Of a DNA stretch of 64,000 nt, positions 1 to 9,019 are shown piece after piece. Source of the DNA: a virus. Numbering within the stretch: the stretch's first letter is position 1; the number at the start of each line of letters is the position of its first letter. Both the position numbers and the translations under genes were made by a program. Where the stretch lies: IMG/VR virus record IMGVR_UViG_3300042467_002158, positions 1 through 64,000 of that record; one strand, 5' to 3'. The notes below the pieces were generated by a model. That model ran no database searches. It saw only the letters and a program-made list of their open reading frames with translations, and had not been told where the DNA came from.

Positions 1-480
1 AGAAGCGTTGTTAGAAATTGCAGTTGACAACGATGCGTCAGCAGAAGTTCTTGTAGAAGCTTCAGTAGAAATTGCAGTTGATAAAGACGCATCACCTGAT
101 ACTCTTGAGGATGCTTCAGTAGAAATACCAGCATCAACGTAATCCTCCAATGAGTTATCCGCAGATGTTCTTGTAGAAGCTTCAGTAGACAATGCAGTAG
201 ACAATGACGCATCACCTGATACTCTTGAGGATGCTTCAGTAGAAATTTCTGTAGATAATGCAGTTGATAATGAATTATCAGCAGACAATCTTGTTGACTC
301 TTCTGTAGTTAAGTCAGTTTCTAATACCGTTAGAGCGCCATCAACCGCAGTAACTGTAGGAGGAAACGCAGGATTTGAAAACGCGATATTTCCTGCGGTA
401 ATTCCCGATGGGTTTGTAATTGTTGGACTTGTAAGTAACAAGTCCGACTGTAAGTCTAAGACTATTTTTGTTGTAGCCAT
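1..480 (-). CDS. Tail-fibre-like repeat protein (C-terminus beyond window)
   Basis: The gene starts at the CAT at 478-480 (MATTKIVLDLQSDLL) and runs open to the left edge, so its C-terminus is missing. After about 65 residues it becomes a degenerate repeat built on the unit STEASxRxSxDxSLSTA, at least four times (for example STEASSRVSGDASLSTA). Such Ser/Thr/Ala repeats are typical of trimeric fibre shafts in phage tail fibres. The repeat is visible in the DNA as recurring gcttcagtagaaat-type blocks. It is followed by other structural genes on the same strand. Fibre identity is inferred from composition only; receptor-binding domains, if present, lie outside the window. Confidence 0.7.
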   Translation of the reverse strand, partial: MATTKIVLDLQSDLLLTSPTITNPSGITAGNIAFSNPAFPPTVTAVDGALTVLETDLTTEESTRLSADNSLSTALSTEISTEASSRVSGDASLSTALSTEASTRTSADNSLEDYVDAGISTEASSRVSGDASLSTAISTEASTRTSADASLSTAISNNAS

Positions 481-714
481 TTGTAAAAATTAATTTTGAC
501 TATTAAATGATTTTTCTCACCATAAAAATCCAACTCAGATTTTACGTTTTTCTGACACATACAAATTTTTACCCAAACAATATAATTTAAATTGTTTGCT
601 TAATTTTTTTATTAATTTAAATAATTGGGATAAATAAAGATATTAATAATCGTCTTAAAAAAGACTTTGATTTACATATAAATATTTCATATTATCAAAA
701 AAGAAAAAAAATTA

Positions 715-948
715 TTATAAATTATATAATAAATTTTTTAAATTCTTAATTGAATTTGTATATAAAAGCGGTTCACAAGAACCACCTTCATTTAAATAAT
801 CATTAACTTCTTTTTGAATCTCTTCCGTTTTGTCAAAAACAAAAATAGCCTTGTTTCTTTGTTTTTCAACAACCATTTTAAACCCCTTTAATTTTAAATA
901 TGCCCCTAAATAAAGATCACTTGTTGTATATCTTGTTTCTTGTTCCAT
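715..948 (-). CDS. Small DUF5659-like protein
   Basis: A 77-residue protein. Its N-terminal half (TSDLYLGAYLKLKGFKMV) followed by a short strand with aromatic residues (AIFVFDKTEEI) and a C-terminal IKNLKNLLYN matches my memory of the DUF5659 family, small phage and bacterial proteins of unknown function. It is flanked by about 230 bp of non-coding AT-rich DNA on the right-hand gene's 3' side and has its own upstream TATTTAT motif, so it is probably transcribed alone. No catalytic residues are recognisable. The family assignment is from memory and needs a profile search. Confidence 0.65.
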   Translation of the reverse strand: MEQETRYTTSDLYLGAYLKLKGFKMVVEKQRNKAIFVFDKTEEIQKEVNDYLNEGGSCEPLLYTNSIKNLKNLLYNL

Positions 949-967
949 TACTGTTTTTTTTCTTTTT

Positions 968-974
968 ATAAATA
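968..974 (-). promoter_or_regulatory. TATTTAT motif before the DUF5659-like gene
   Basis: On the minus strand the sequence reads CATATTTATAAAAAG, 19 nt before the start at 948. It is one of the recurring gene-directed motifs proposed as late promoters. Confidence 0.45.
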
Positions 975-1016
975 TGTCTATTTTTTTTGTTTTCTAAAGT
1001 TTATTACATAAATTTT

Positions 1017-1742
1017 TTAATTATATCTATATGAACATAATAAAATACTTCCTGTTGGAGGAGGAGTGTTAAATGTTATAATTTTTCCTGTTATTCTGTA
1101 ATCAAACATATCACCTTCATCTTGTAATAAACCATTCAAATACAAGTGATCACTACCTTCCACAGGAGTTAATGATAATTCAAATACAGTATTGATTCCG
1201 TTAACAACACCCATCGGAACTTCATTATCGATAAAGTTAATTTCAGAGTAAGTTCTATATGATGCCAATAATCTACTGTTCGCAAATGGCGCAACATTAA
1301 ACTCTATAGTTCTTCCATAAATTAAATAATCAGCATTTATACCCTCTTTTTGTAAAAGACCGTTATAATAAATGCTTTCAGAATTAAATTCGGGTGTATA
1401 TCTTAATGTAAAAATCCTATTGACACCATCAACAGGATATAATACTTCTTTATCAACAAAATTTGGGTCACCACATTGAGCCGTACAATCAGACTTTAAA
1501 ACTAAATCAGAATCGGTGATTCCGGTATAATACCAATACTCAACAACACCTTCGGTTGAACTAATGTATCGTCCTCCTGAAAATACAGTATCACCTGATA
1601 AAATACCGACAGTAAGACCTACAACACGAAAAGAAAGATTAATTACCGAGTTGGCTTCAGTGGTCGAGGTATAGGGTCCATATCTATTATCTAAGATCTT
1701 GGGGGCTAGTGGATTTAAATTATCATTAATTTGAATTGCCAT
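1017..1742 (-). CDS. Structural protein with two tandem beta-rich repeats
   Basis: A 241-residue protein. Residues of about 100-170 and 172-241 are two copies of one domain: each has a VDGVNRIF/VNGINTVF opening, a YYNGLLQ/YLNGLLQ core with a following acidic turn, a TIEFN/IITFN strand and a closing SYR. This repeat is common in phage tail-fibre and neck appendage proteins. The N-terminal 95 residues are a separate beta-rich part. It lies 3 nt downstream of the 498-residue gene and is probably cotranscribed with it. A virion role is inferred from repeat type and neighbours; the exact position in the particle is unknown. Confidence 0.6.
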   Translation of the reverse strand: MAIQINDNLNPLAPKILDNRYGPYTSTTEANSVINLSFRVVGLTVGILSGDTVFSGGRYISSTEGVVEYWYYTGITDSDLVLKSDCTAQCGDPNFVDKEVLYPVDGVNRIFTLRYTPEFNSESIYYNGLLQKEGINADYLIYGRTIEFNVAPFANSRLLASYRTYSEINFIDNEVPMGVVNGINTVFELSLTPVEGSDHLYLNGLLQDEGDMFDYRITGKIITFNTPPPTGSILLCSYRYN

Positions 1743-1745
1743 GTC

Positions 1746-3242
1746 TTAGAATAATCCGTTTCCTAGTGTTATTGTGTTTAGTGTTGTTGCGTAATTTCCT
1801 AAATAAATATAAAAACTAGCATTTGACCAATATCCCGATTCACTACTTACCAAACCGATTACACCAGGATCAAATAAACTTGTGGTCGACATTAAACCTT
1901 TGTTATCCGCCGCCACATACCATTGTGATTTTGGACCATAGGTTGACAAATGAGCAAACCACAAAAATTCTGTAGTTGCGTTATATGTTATGTGTAAATT
2001 ATCTTGGGCGCTTAACAATACTTTATTTGCGGTTCCGTTTGATATTGAATCTATTACTGATTGGACCGTTGGTTCTATGTTCATTTTTCCATAGTAATAT
2101 GGAAATATCCCTGTTATTGTTCTTGAAGACGAATCAAAGGAAGATGAACTTGACTGAGGTGCATTTGTAGATCTAACTTGAAATGGTCGTGTATCATCAA
2201 CTCCTTTATTTGTTTTTTTTACCAAACCACTCGAGTAATTACCCCTACCTTTATATGTTGTTGTTGAACTTGTAATACCTGTTGGTATAACATAACTTTC
2301 ATTATAGGATACGCTAAAGGTATAATTTGGGTTATTTGGATCATTATATCCATATTGACTTGGTAAATTTGTTGTAGTTGCTGACGTTGGTGTTGTTGTT
2401 GAAGTTAAAGAAGTCGCGTTGTTTCTTATAATTTCTAAAAATGTAAAATTTCCTGCATCATTTTTTGTTGCCGTTACAATCAAATTACTCACATAAGTTG
2501 TCCCAACTTCTACAGTTGAGTTTGAGTTGTTGATAGATATTGTTGGAATTGTATATGTTGGTTGTTGAGTTGGAAAAAACATATCGTCAAATATTTCAAC
2601 TAATGTTTTTCCTGACAAACTTGAAACTGATGTTCCTGCCGGTAAACCCCCTATTGTCTGAGCCATTTGTAAAGAAGGGTCTAATAATGTGTTATATTCT
2701 GTAAAAAGAATGCCATTATCAACACCCAAACCTGTGTTAGCAGACACGCTTACAGAACTCGTAAATCCTGAGATCTCAACACTAGATCCATAATTGTTTA
2801 TTAATTCTAATGTTGATTCCCCTTGATTGTATGTTCCACCTGTAATATAAGTGTCCGTTAACCCCGTGATTGTAATTAGTTCTCCTGAACTTTTTGATAG
2901 AGTTAAAGTTTGAGATGAATAATCTACCGTCCCCCCTGTAATATTATTTATGGTAATTGCTGATTGAGGAATTGTGTATAAAAAAATCTCTTGCCAATCC
3001 GATATTGTAAAGTCCCAAACACAATCTTTTAATTTGAAATATCTACTTCCACCATCAACACCTACGATCATACCCGATCTTCGTCGATCAAACGATACGT
3101 AATTAAGATCTGTTATGGAACTAACATTTCTTATACCATCGATTCCATATAAAGGATCGATTACGGCATATGTGTCTCTTGTGTCCATCGGCGAGATGAA
3201 ACCCATAATTCCAACCCCACCGACACTACTAAAATCGGCCAT
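1746..3242 (-). CDS. Putative tail fibre or appendage protein
   Basis: A 498-residue Ser/Thr/Asn/Gly-rich protein with predicted beta structure. The first 110 residues (with DTRDTYAVIDPLYGIDGIRN) look like a particle-attachment region; the middle has repeated ITGGT/TGGTY strands; the C-terminal 260 residues contain long Thr/Ser runs and an aromatic-rich end. Such composition suits a fibre with a distal binding head. It is in a run of structural genes, 26 nt after the Pro-Thr gene and 3 nt before the repeat protein. I do not recognise a specific family. Confidence 0.5.
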   Translation of the reverse strand: MADFSSVGGVGIMGFISPMDTRDTYAVIDPLYGIDGIRNVSSITDLNYVSFDRRRSGMIVGVDGGSRYFKLKDCVWDFTISDWQEIFLYTIPQSAITINNITGGTVDYSSQTLTLSKSSGELITITGLTDTYITGGTYNQGESTLELINNYGSSVEISGFTSSVSVSANTGLGVDNGILFTEYNTLLDPSLQMAQTIGGLPAGTSVSSLSGKTLVEIFDDMFFPTQQPTYTIPTISINNSNSTVEVGTTYVSNLIVTATKNDAGNFTFLEIIRNNATSLTSTTTPTSATTTNLPSQYGYNDPNNPNYTFSVSYNESYVIPTGITSSTTTYKGRGNYSSGLVKKTNKGVDDTRPFQVRSTNAPQSSSSSFDSSSRTITGIFPYYYGKMNIEPTVQSVIDSISNGTANKVLLSAQDNLHITYNATTEFLWFAHLSTYGPKSQWYVAADNKGLMSTTSLFDPGVIGLVSSESGYWSNASFYIYLGNYATTLNTITLGNGLF

Positions 3243-3268
3243 TTAATTTAGTCTATATTCATAAAATA

Positions 3269-4744
3269 TTATACACATAACCACAAGTCAACCTCTGCGT
3301 GAGTTGAAACGTAGGTTCTATATACTTTATAAATAGTGGGATTACCAAAAATATCAGGGATAATTACGTCGGGTCTAGAAATAATTGGAACAACGAATCC
3401 TGCACATCCTTCAGAACTATTTCTAATGATAGATGGTTGATTCATAAATGAAGGTATCAACAAATATCCATAACCACTTCCACTTACAATTGGAATGTGG
3501 ATGTCAGTTGAATTAAAGGATTGAACGTTGTCTAATAAATTTTCTTGACCTTCAGTAAATGACGGAGTTTGAAGTTTTCCAAAATACAATGTTGGTGCAA
3601 TTGCTGGTGAAGCTGTTGGAGTCGGTGTTAATGTTGGGGTAAATGTTGGTGTTACAGATGGTGTGATAGAAGGTGTTGGTGTAATTGTTTGTGTTGGTGT
3701 AGTCGTTGGAGTTACGGTAGGTGTTATAGTTGGAGTTACAGTAGGTGTTGGTGTAGGTGTAAATGTTGGAGTTGCGGTAATTGTAACTGTTGGTGTTGTT
3801 GTTGGTGTAATAGTTACTGTTGGAGTTGGTGTTACCCCTATGGTTGGAGTTACGGTTGGTGTTACGGTTAAAGTCGGAGTTATAGATGGTGATGGTGTAT
3901 TAGTTGTTGTAATTGTCGGAGTTGGGGTTACAGACGAACCTGGTGTTGGTGTAGGTGTTGGCGTAGGTGTGGTAGTTGGTGTTGGTGTTACGTCTGTCAC
4001 AATTATCACATCAAACACGGCGCTTCCTGTATAACCTGATACTTCGGTATTTGTAACAATAACATCACCATCCAAATCGCTATAATTATGATCTATTATT
4101 GTTTCGCTATATCCGGTTGTTTGACCTGATTCTACTATTGTTGATTTTGGAACTGAAATATGTGTTCCATCTTGCATCATCAATATACATTCATAATCTA
4201 CACATGTTTCGTAAGGTAAAGTTATGTTGTAATTTACGATTGATTGAACTATGATTGAACCAGGAACCACATTTACATGAATTGTAACCACAAGATCTGT
4301 TGCGGATGGGCTTGGTGTCGGGAATGGAGTTATACATGGATTCCATGTTGGAGTCGGTGTTGGTGTTAAAGTTTTGGTCGGTGTTGGCGTCGGAGTCAGA
4401 GTCGATGTCGGTGTAGGACTAGGAATTTGACACGGATCAATTGTTGGTGTAGGAGTTGGTGTTGGCGTAGGTGTCTGTGTCGGAGTTTTTGTCGGAGTTA
4501 TTGTTGGTGTCGGTGTTGGGGTTGGTCTAACAACATTTAAAAAATAAGGACAATTGGACGAAACAGGTTTTATAGTATATGTTCCGTAGATTTCTCTTGC
4601 GGGTATTAGTAAATAAGGTTCGAATAAAAAAGGTAAAGTTATTTCACCAAAGTTTAAAACAACATTATCGTTGTCTGGTTTGAATAGGACTTCAGCCAAT
4701 TCACCATCATAAAAAACACTATTGATTACTATACTTTGACTCAT
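3269..4744 (-). CDS. Pro-Thr repeat structural protein (491 aa)
   Basis: Three globular segments are joined by long (PT)n/(xTPTxTPT) linkers: an N-terminal domain (residues 1-70), a central domain (about 155-250) and a C-terminal domain (about 380-491), with Pro-Thr tracts at about 73-150 and 255-380. Pro-Thr linkers are extended and often O-glycosylated when exported, and would act as flexible spacers between virion domains. It abuts the 727-residue gene, which also has a short PT tract, and a third PT protein lies at 42555-43475. The tract makes the plus strand read as a GTTGGTGTTGGT low-complexity array, which creates false opposite-strand reading frames. Function is inferred, probably an adhesive appendage. 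Confidence 0.6.
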   Translation of the reverse strand: MSQSIVINSVFYDGELAEVLFKPDNDNVVLNFGEITLPFLFEPYLLIPAREIYGTYTIKPVSSNCPYFLNVVRPTPTPTPTITPTKTPTQTPTPTPTPTPTIDPCQIPSPTPTSTLTPTPTPTKTLTPTPTPTWNPCITPFPTPSPSATDLVVTIHVNVVPGSIIVQSIVNYNITLPYETCVDYECILMMQDGTHISVPKSTIVESGQTTGYSETIIDHNYSDLDGDVIVTNTEVSGYTGSAVFDVIIVTDVTPTPTTTPTPTPTPTPGSSVTPTPTITTTNTPSPSITPTLTVTPTVTPTIGVTPTPTVTITPTTTPTVTITATPTFTPTPTPTVTPTITPTVTPTTTPTQTITPTPSITPSVTPTFTPTLTPTPTASPAIAPTLYFGKLQTPSFTEGQENLLDNVQSFNSTDIHIPIVSGSGYGYLLIPSFMNQPSIIRNSSEGCAGFVVPIISRPDVIIPDIFGNPTIYKVYRTYVSTHAEVDLWLCV

Positions 4745-6928
4745 CTACGTATTAATTATTGTGTATGTAAAATCATTAGGAATACATACCGATGTGTCAC
4801 ATACAGGACAATCGGGATCAAACATATTAAAATTTGTTTTCACGATTTGGAAATTATGTTTAACTTCGGGAGAAGACAACGGTTCGGTGTAAAATCTAAA
4901 CTGTGAAATCGCACCATCAAAAGTTCCTGCAAAATTTTGTTCTAACAAAATGTGAGTTTTTAACTTATTCAACGTGGTCGCACTTAAAACATTCTCAGGA
5001 AAACATTCCGGGTCTTGTATGTAGTCCCCAACATTAAGAGAGGTGCAAGCCGACAAAGTTAAATTTTCGTGAAGTCCTTGAGTTCCACCACCCCAAGACA
5101 TGTTAAAAGGAACTCCAACTTGTTTTTCTTTATCGGTATCTAAAGCTCGTGGAATGACTTCTTCAAAATTTTCCACAGTGTAAAAAATTCTACCGTTTAT
5201 ATAAATTTTCAAACGACCTAATCTAAATTTAGTTTCGTCCAACCAAGTTTGATTTAACTGAACAATCTCCACTTGACCAGGAATTTCATAACCATTTGTA
5301 TATGGTGGTTGTATTAAACTAATTGAATTGTTAGCCAAACTTTGTAATAACTCGACTCTCGTTATTTGATCCAAACCACCAAACCATCTTAAATCACAAA
5401 AATCTAAAAAAGTGTATCGTTCCCAAACCACATCAATTAAAAACCAATGTTCAAAGTCTAACCAAACAGGATTTACCTCTAAGCAATATGGGTAAATTGG
5501 TGGAGTGCAAATATCAACTATAGTATATCCTGTAACATAAGTTTGACCCGTTATACAAGACCCCGTTGTTTCACATTCACCGGTAATTTTAATTGCTCTA
5601 ATACCAATACCAGGATTTTTTGGGTCACCACATAATCTAAATGAAATGTTATTTGACAAGTCATCCATTTTGGGATCTTTTTCACAAGTATCTTCTATTG
5701 AGTAAAATGTTGATGATGGTGTAGATGGAGGACATCCACAAGTATCACAACCACAACTTGGGCAAGATGTGCAACAAGGTTTGGTTGGACAAGGTATAAC
5801 ATTTGATGGTGCATCGCATGGTGGTGTTGGACTTGGAGTTGGGGTAGGTGTTGGTGTTGGAATTGTTATTCCCGAACAAACATGAGGAAAACACATCCAT
5901 CCACATTTCAAACAAGGATCTAAATTACATCCACAACCACAAGTTAATTGTCTTTCCACACTTCCATTACACAAATTACAACCATAATTGACATGTGGGT
6001 CGTATTCCTCACCAATTGGTCTTGGTGGATATACATAGATACATCTACTGTTTTCTACAGAATAATCACAACAAGCACATGTTTCTTCACAAGTTAAACC
6101 TGAAGTTACTCTAACATAATCTTTATCACATTTTGGTGATCCGTCGGCATAATGGTAAAATTTATTTTCAGCCCGATTACCCATATAAAAAAATGTGTTT
6201 TTGTTATTTGGGTAAATTTGATTTAAAGTGGTATAACCTGGTGGAGGAACAAATTCGTCAGAAAATCTTGGTTTTAAAATCATTTCTACAGTCCACCCCT
6301 TATTCATTCTTTCGGGTAAAATGTCATAGTCATAACCAAACAACTTATAAAACCCTTGATAAAAACCACCATACAATTCAACATATCTACCTATCACAGG
6401 AGCAACTTTAGAAATCATTTGATATGTTGTATAATAAGGAACTCCTGAAAACTTATGATTTGAAGGGACATTTGTTGTTGTTTGAAAAAACTTCATTCGT
6501 CTATCAAAATAAAGTCTTTGGAATTTTAACTGATCGCTAAATAAACCATTTGTAAAAACTATACTATCTCCTTTAATTTTTGAAACTAAACCATTATCAA
6601 CACCTGTCAATCCAATATCACAAGAAGTGCTCGAGCTAAAACAACTTAAATTTAAATTTTCGGGTTGGTAATAAGTTTCTGAAACAATTATGTTATTGGG
6701 ATTATAAATTCCATATGTTAAATTTAAGTTTTGTGTTGTGAGGGGACTATTTAAATTAAGATTAATTGGTAATTTCCTTCCGTCATCCGCCCCAATAATA
6801 AAAGGAGAAAAAACAACTTCCTGATTGTAATCAACTTCATCAGACGCCAAAGACATGTCTTGCCCGTCATAAATAACTTGCAACTTTAACTTTGGGTAGT
6901 TATATTGATTTATATTTTGATACGACAT
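4745..6928 (-). CDS. Large Cys-rich adhesin-like structural protein with LamG-like region
   Basis: A 727-residue protein, first gene of the leftward structural run. The region of about residues 195-270 (GWTVEMILKPRF) and 470-700 (LGRLKIYINGRIFYTVENF, FDGAISQFRFYTEPLS) resembles laminin-G/concanavalin-like carbohydrate-binding folds, apparently split by an insertion. That insertion, about 275-440, is packed with cysteines in CxxC-type pairs (CEETCACCDYS, CGCGCNLDPCLKCGWMC) and holds a short PT linker. The cysteine clusters suggest metal binding or disulfides. A host-glycan adhesin at the tail is plausible but not shown. It diverges from the gene at 6982. Confidence 0.5.
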   Translation of the reverse strand: MSYQNINQYNYPKLKLQVIYDGQDMSLASDEVDYNQEVVFSPFIIGADDGRKLPINLNLNSPLTTQNLNLTYGIYNPNNIIVSETYYQPENLNLSCFSSSTSCDIGLTGVDNGLVSKIKGDSIVFTNGLFSDQLKFQRLYFDRRMKFFQTTTNVPSNHKFSGVPYYTTYQMISKVAPVIGRYVELYGGFYQGFYKLFGYDYDILPERMNKGWTVEMILKPRFSDEFVPPPGYTTLNQIYPNNKNTFFYMGNRAENKFYHYADGSPKCDKDYVRVTSGLTCEETCACCDYSVENSRCIYVYPPRPIGEEYDPHVNYGCNLCNGSVERQLTCGCGCNLDPCLKCGWMCFPHVCSGITIPTPTPTPTPSPTPPCDAPSNVIPCPTKPCCTSCPSCGCDTCGCPPSTPSSTFYSIEDTCEKDPKMDDLSNNISFRLCGDPKNPGIGIRAIKITGECETTGSCITGQTYVTGYTIVDICTPPIYPYCLEVNPVWLDFEHWFLIDVVWERYTFLDFCDLRWFGGLDQITRVELLQSLANNSISLIQPPYTNGYEIPGQVEIVQLNQTWLDETKFRLGRLKIYINGRIFYTVENFEEVIPRALDTDKEKQVGVPFNMSWGGGTQGLHENLTLSACTSLNVGDYIQDPECFPENVLSATTLNKLKTHILLEQNFAGTFDGAISQFRFYTEPLSSPEVKHNFQIVKTNFNMFDPDCPVCDTSVCIPNDFTYTIINT

Positions 6929-6939
6929 CTGTTTTCCTT

Positions 6940-6946
6940 ATAAATA
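6940..6946 (-). promoter_or_regulatory. TATTTAT motif before the 727-aa gene
   Basis: The minus strand reads GGTATTTATAAGG, 11 nt before the start at 6928. It forms a back-to-back pair with the plus-strand copy at 6960, each copy facing its own gene, which is the best single argument that the motif is directional. Confidence 0.55.
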
Positions 6947-6959
6947 CCGCAATTCGAAG

Positions 6960-6966
6960 TATTTAT
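6960..6966 (+). promoter_or_regulatory. TATTTAT motif before the 6982 gene
   Basis: The plus strand reads AAGTATTTATTAAG, 15 nt before the ATG at 6982; it is the divergent partner of the minus-strand copy at 6940. Confidence 0.55.
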
Positions 6967-6981
6967 TAAGAAAATTCTAAC

Positions 6982-7872
6982 ATGATTAAACTTAACGAAG
7001 AGTATTTTCAAAGTCCTTACTATTTTTATCTAAAAGAAAAGGGAAATAAAATCAATGTATATTTTGCTGTTGAGGAAACGATTACCGAATCAAGAAAAAA
7101 TGACGAGGTTGTTGTTGTTGATAAAGAAGTTTTTAATGACATTCAAAAAGTTATTTCTAGTATATTAAAATCAGGAAAAAAATTATCAAAAAAATACGTT
7201 CATAAATTATTGGACAATAAAGCAAAATCTAAACATGCACCCGACGGCGAAATAGGTGAACTTGTAAATCCAGATGGGTCTGTTATAGGGTCTAGTATTC
7301 CTATTTTAAATCAAAGAAATTTGGCGAAAAAAACTATGGACCAAACGGTTCGTATGACAAAAGCAAATCAATTTCCTTTCATTCGTGTGTATTACGGTGA
7401 AGGTGAAGAAGTTGATGGGAAAATTTTGGATGAGGTTGATCAGTCCGAATCTTTTGGGTTTGAGGAAACTGAAGACGCTTCAACATATGATCAGGCAAAT
7501 AAAATTATGAAAAAAATGGGTGTTGAAGATCCGTTTGAAAGAAATGAAAGATTAAAAAGATTAGGTTTTGATAGAAAATTGGATAAGGAGTTGAAAGGTG
7601 AGAAAAAAAGGGGCCAATGTAAAAATTGTTTTACCAAAAGAAGATTATCTGAATTAGAGATTGAAAAAATGAGTAAAATGATTGACGAAATTCTAATATC
7701 CAAAAAAACAAAAGACAAAGAGATCGTAAAGAAAGAAAAACCTGAAAAAAAAGAAAATGATAATGTGATGTCTAAATTGTTGATTAGAAACATAGAGGCA
7801 ATTAAAAAACTTGCCGAAAAAGAAAATATAGATATTAATAAGTTAATTAAACATTTGAAACAAGGTGAATAG
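6982..7872 (+). CDS. Hypothetical phage protein, 296 aa
   Basis: Not recognised. The N-terminal 60 residues look globular; the middle has a small loop with DGEIGELVNPDGS; the C-terminal half is highly charged and helical, with a CKNC pair (residues about 213-216) and long Lys/Glu runs suggesting a coiled or disordered tail. It is the first gene of the rightward unit 6982-9643 and its stop overlaps the GTG start of the next gene. The unit lies opposite the fibre genes, so a virion-assembly role is possible but only by position. Confidence 0.6.
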   Translation: MIKLNEEYFQSPYYFYLKEKGNKINVYFAVEETITESRKNDEVVVVDKEVFNDIQKVISSILKSGKKLSKKYVHKLLDNKAKSKHAPDGEIGELVNPDGSVIGSSIPILNQRNLAKKTMDQTVRMTKANQFPFIRVYYGEGEEVDGKILDEVDQSESFGFEETEDASTYDQANKIMKKMGVEDPFERNERLKRLGFDRKLDKELKGEKKRGQCKNCFTKRRLSELEIEKMSKMIDEILISKKTKDKEIVKKEKPEKKENDNVMSKLLIRNIEAIKKLAEKENIDINKLIKHLKQGE

Positions 7873-8332
7873 TCAGTTATACAATAAAACAATAGAATTA
7901 CCAAAAGAAGTCAAAGAATATCTTCAGACTTGCTTTGATCATATACCTAACTCCGATTCTAATATGGAAGGTCATAATAGAAACGAAGAGTTAAGAAATT
8001 CTGGTTATGTAACTTATCAACAACTTGGGAGAATAAAAAATTGGTTTGATAATTATGATGGTGACGGAACCGACGCTCCATATATTCTAAATGGTGCTGA
8101 TTACATGAGAAATTGGGTAGAGTCAACCATTCAAGATTTACGAAAACAAACAACAACACATCAATCGGTTGAAGAAATTAAACCCGAAGAGATTGACGTA
8201 AAATTTATAAAAGATTTAGGACCAATCGCTGATATGTTAAGACCATCAAAAGAACATAGCACTTTTACACAAGATGTTAGAATTAAAGAAGACCTAGAAA
8301 GGATAAACCAAATAATGAAACAAATAATTTAA
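7865..8332 (+). CDS. Hypothetical phage protein, 155 aa, GTG start
   Basis: The frame opens with GTG (GTG AAT AGT CAG) overlapping the previous stop by 8 nt; the first in-frame ATG is some 35 codons later and would drop the opening helix, so GTG is preferred. Residues 20-90 contain GHNRNEELRNSGYVTYQQLGR, IKNWFDNYDGDGTD and YILNGADYMRNWVES, a compact mixed domain. I do not recognise a family. Tight coupling on both sides (overlap before, 1 nt after) puts it in the same operon as its neighbours. Confidence 0.6.
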   Translation: MNSQLYNKTIELPKEVKEYLQTCFDHIPNSDSNMEGHNRNEELRNSGYVTYQQLGRIKNWFDNYDGDGTDAPYILNGADYMRNWVESTIQDLRKQTTTHQSVEEIKPEEIDVKFIKDLGPIADMLRPSKEHSTFTQDVRIKEDLERINQIMKQII

Positions 8333-8333
8333 A

Positions 8334-8618
8334 ATGCAAACAGAAAGATTAGATTTTAGTCAACCTGCAAATGACTTGACTGCAATTGCAGATTTGCAAA
8401 GAAAAAGTTTGATTGTGAAAAATGATTACAAAACACAAAATCCTTATTCATCAACAAACCCAGATGCTTTATCAGATGGAGATGAGTCAGGAAAAGGGAC
8501 AGGAATTTTTTTAGACACAATTAATGGAGGTTCGTCAATTGATATTGTTGAAAGAAAAAATGAGATCAAACAAAACGAATATCAACCAAACAAACCTTAT
8601 ACTACACCATCAGCATAA
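8334..8618 (+). CDS. Hypothetical phage protein, 94 aa
   Basis: Small polar protein. Two similar segments frame a Gly-rich centre: VKNDYKTQNPYSS near residue 35 and IKQNEYQPNKPYTT at the C-terminus. This suggests a short internal duplication of a KxxxYxxxxPY unit. No family recognised. Its TAA overlaps the ATG of the next gene (TAATG), which implies translational coupling. Confidence 0.55.
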   Translation: MQTERLDFSQPANDLTAIADLQRKSLIVKNDYKTQNPYSSTNPDALSDGDESGKGTGIFLDTINGGSSIDIVERKNEIKQNEYQPNKPYTTPSA

Positions 8619-9013
8619 TGAAACTTTACAATACCTTAAATACTCTTATTTTAGAAGTGGCATCTATTGATCAGATCACTGATGCCATTAGAAGAAGAAG
8701 AGTTTGCGTTATTTATTACAATGGTGATGAACCAGGTGGTAGAGGACTTAGGGTTATTGAGCCGGTATGTTTTGGTTATAGTAAAAAAGGAAACCCTGTG
8801 TTAAGGGCTTGGGATAGAGAGGGGGCGTCTCACAGAGCGTATTTAGGAAAAAAACCTTTACCAAGTTGGAGATTTTTTAGAGTCGATAAAATGGAATTTA
8901 TTAGACCGACACAAGAAACCTTTAACGAACCAAGACCCAACTATAACCCAAATGGTGACAAAAGCATGGAACGAGTTTTAATAAATGCAAAATTTGATAA
9001 TGAAACAATTTAA
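8618..9013 (+). CDS. WYL-like domain protein with short N-terminal leader
   Basis: After a 13-residue leader (MKLYNTLNTLILE) residues 18-95 resemble a WYL-type ligand-sensing domain: AIRRRRVCVIYYNGD, then RVIEPVCFGYSKKGNPVLRAWDREG and a WRFFRVDKM strand. In bacteria such domains sit in transcription regulators and bind nucleic acids or nucleotides; here there is no HTH, so it is a stand-alone domain. The leader ends in LILE, like the (I/L/V)xE leaders of several other proteins in this window. A role as a packaged regulator or sensor is speculation. Confidence 0.55.
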   Translation: MKLYNTLNTLILEVASIDQITDAIRRRRVCVIYYNGDEPGGRGLRVIEPVCFGYSKKGNPVLRAWDREGASHRAYLGKKPLPSWRFFRVDKMEFIRPTQETFNEPRPNYNPNGDKSMERVLINAKFDNETI

Positions 9014-9019
9014 ATATAT

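Noticed and set aside
3600-4010. CRISPR-like array of short repeats
   Set aside because: The GTTGGTGTT repeats have no spacers of constant length and keep a minus-strand reading frame; they encode a Pro-Thr linker.
3663-4034. Plus-strand open frame rich in Val-Gly (VGVGVGV)
   Set aside because: It is the antisense of the Pro-Thr linker in the real minus-strand gene; the same artefact occurs at 42784-43371 and near 47437-47715.
6939-6946. T4-style TATAAATA late promoter driving the plus-strand gene
   Set aside because: TATAAATA does occur on the plus strand here, but across the window the strand facing the gene carries TATTTAT instead, as shown by plus-strand genes at 6982, 28884 and 30379 that have TATTTATT without TATAAATA near.
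7491-7904. Minus-strand hydrophobic 137-residue frame
   Set aside because: Ile/Phe/Ser-rich antisense of a Lys/Asn-rich gene, a common artefact in AT-rich DNA.
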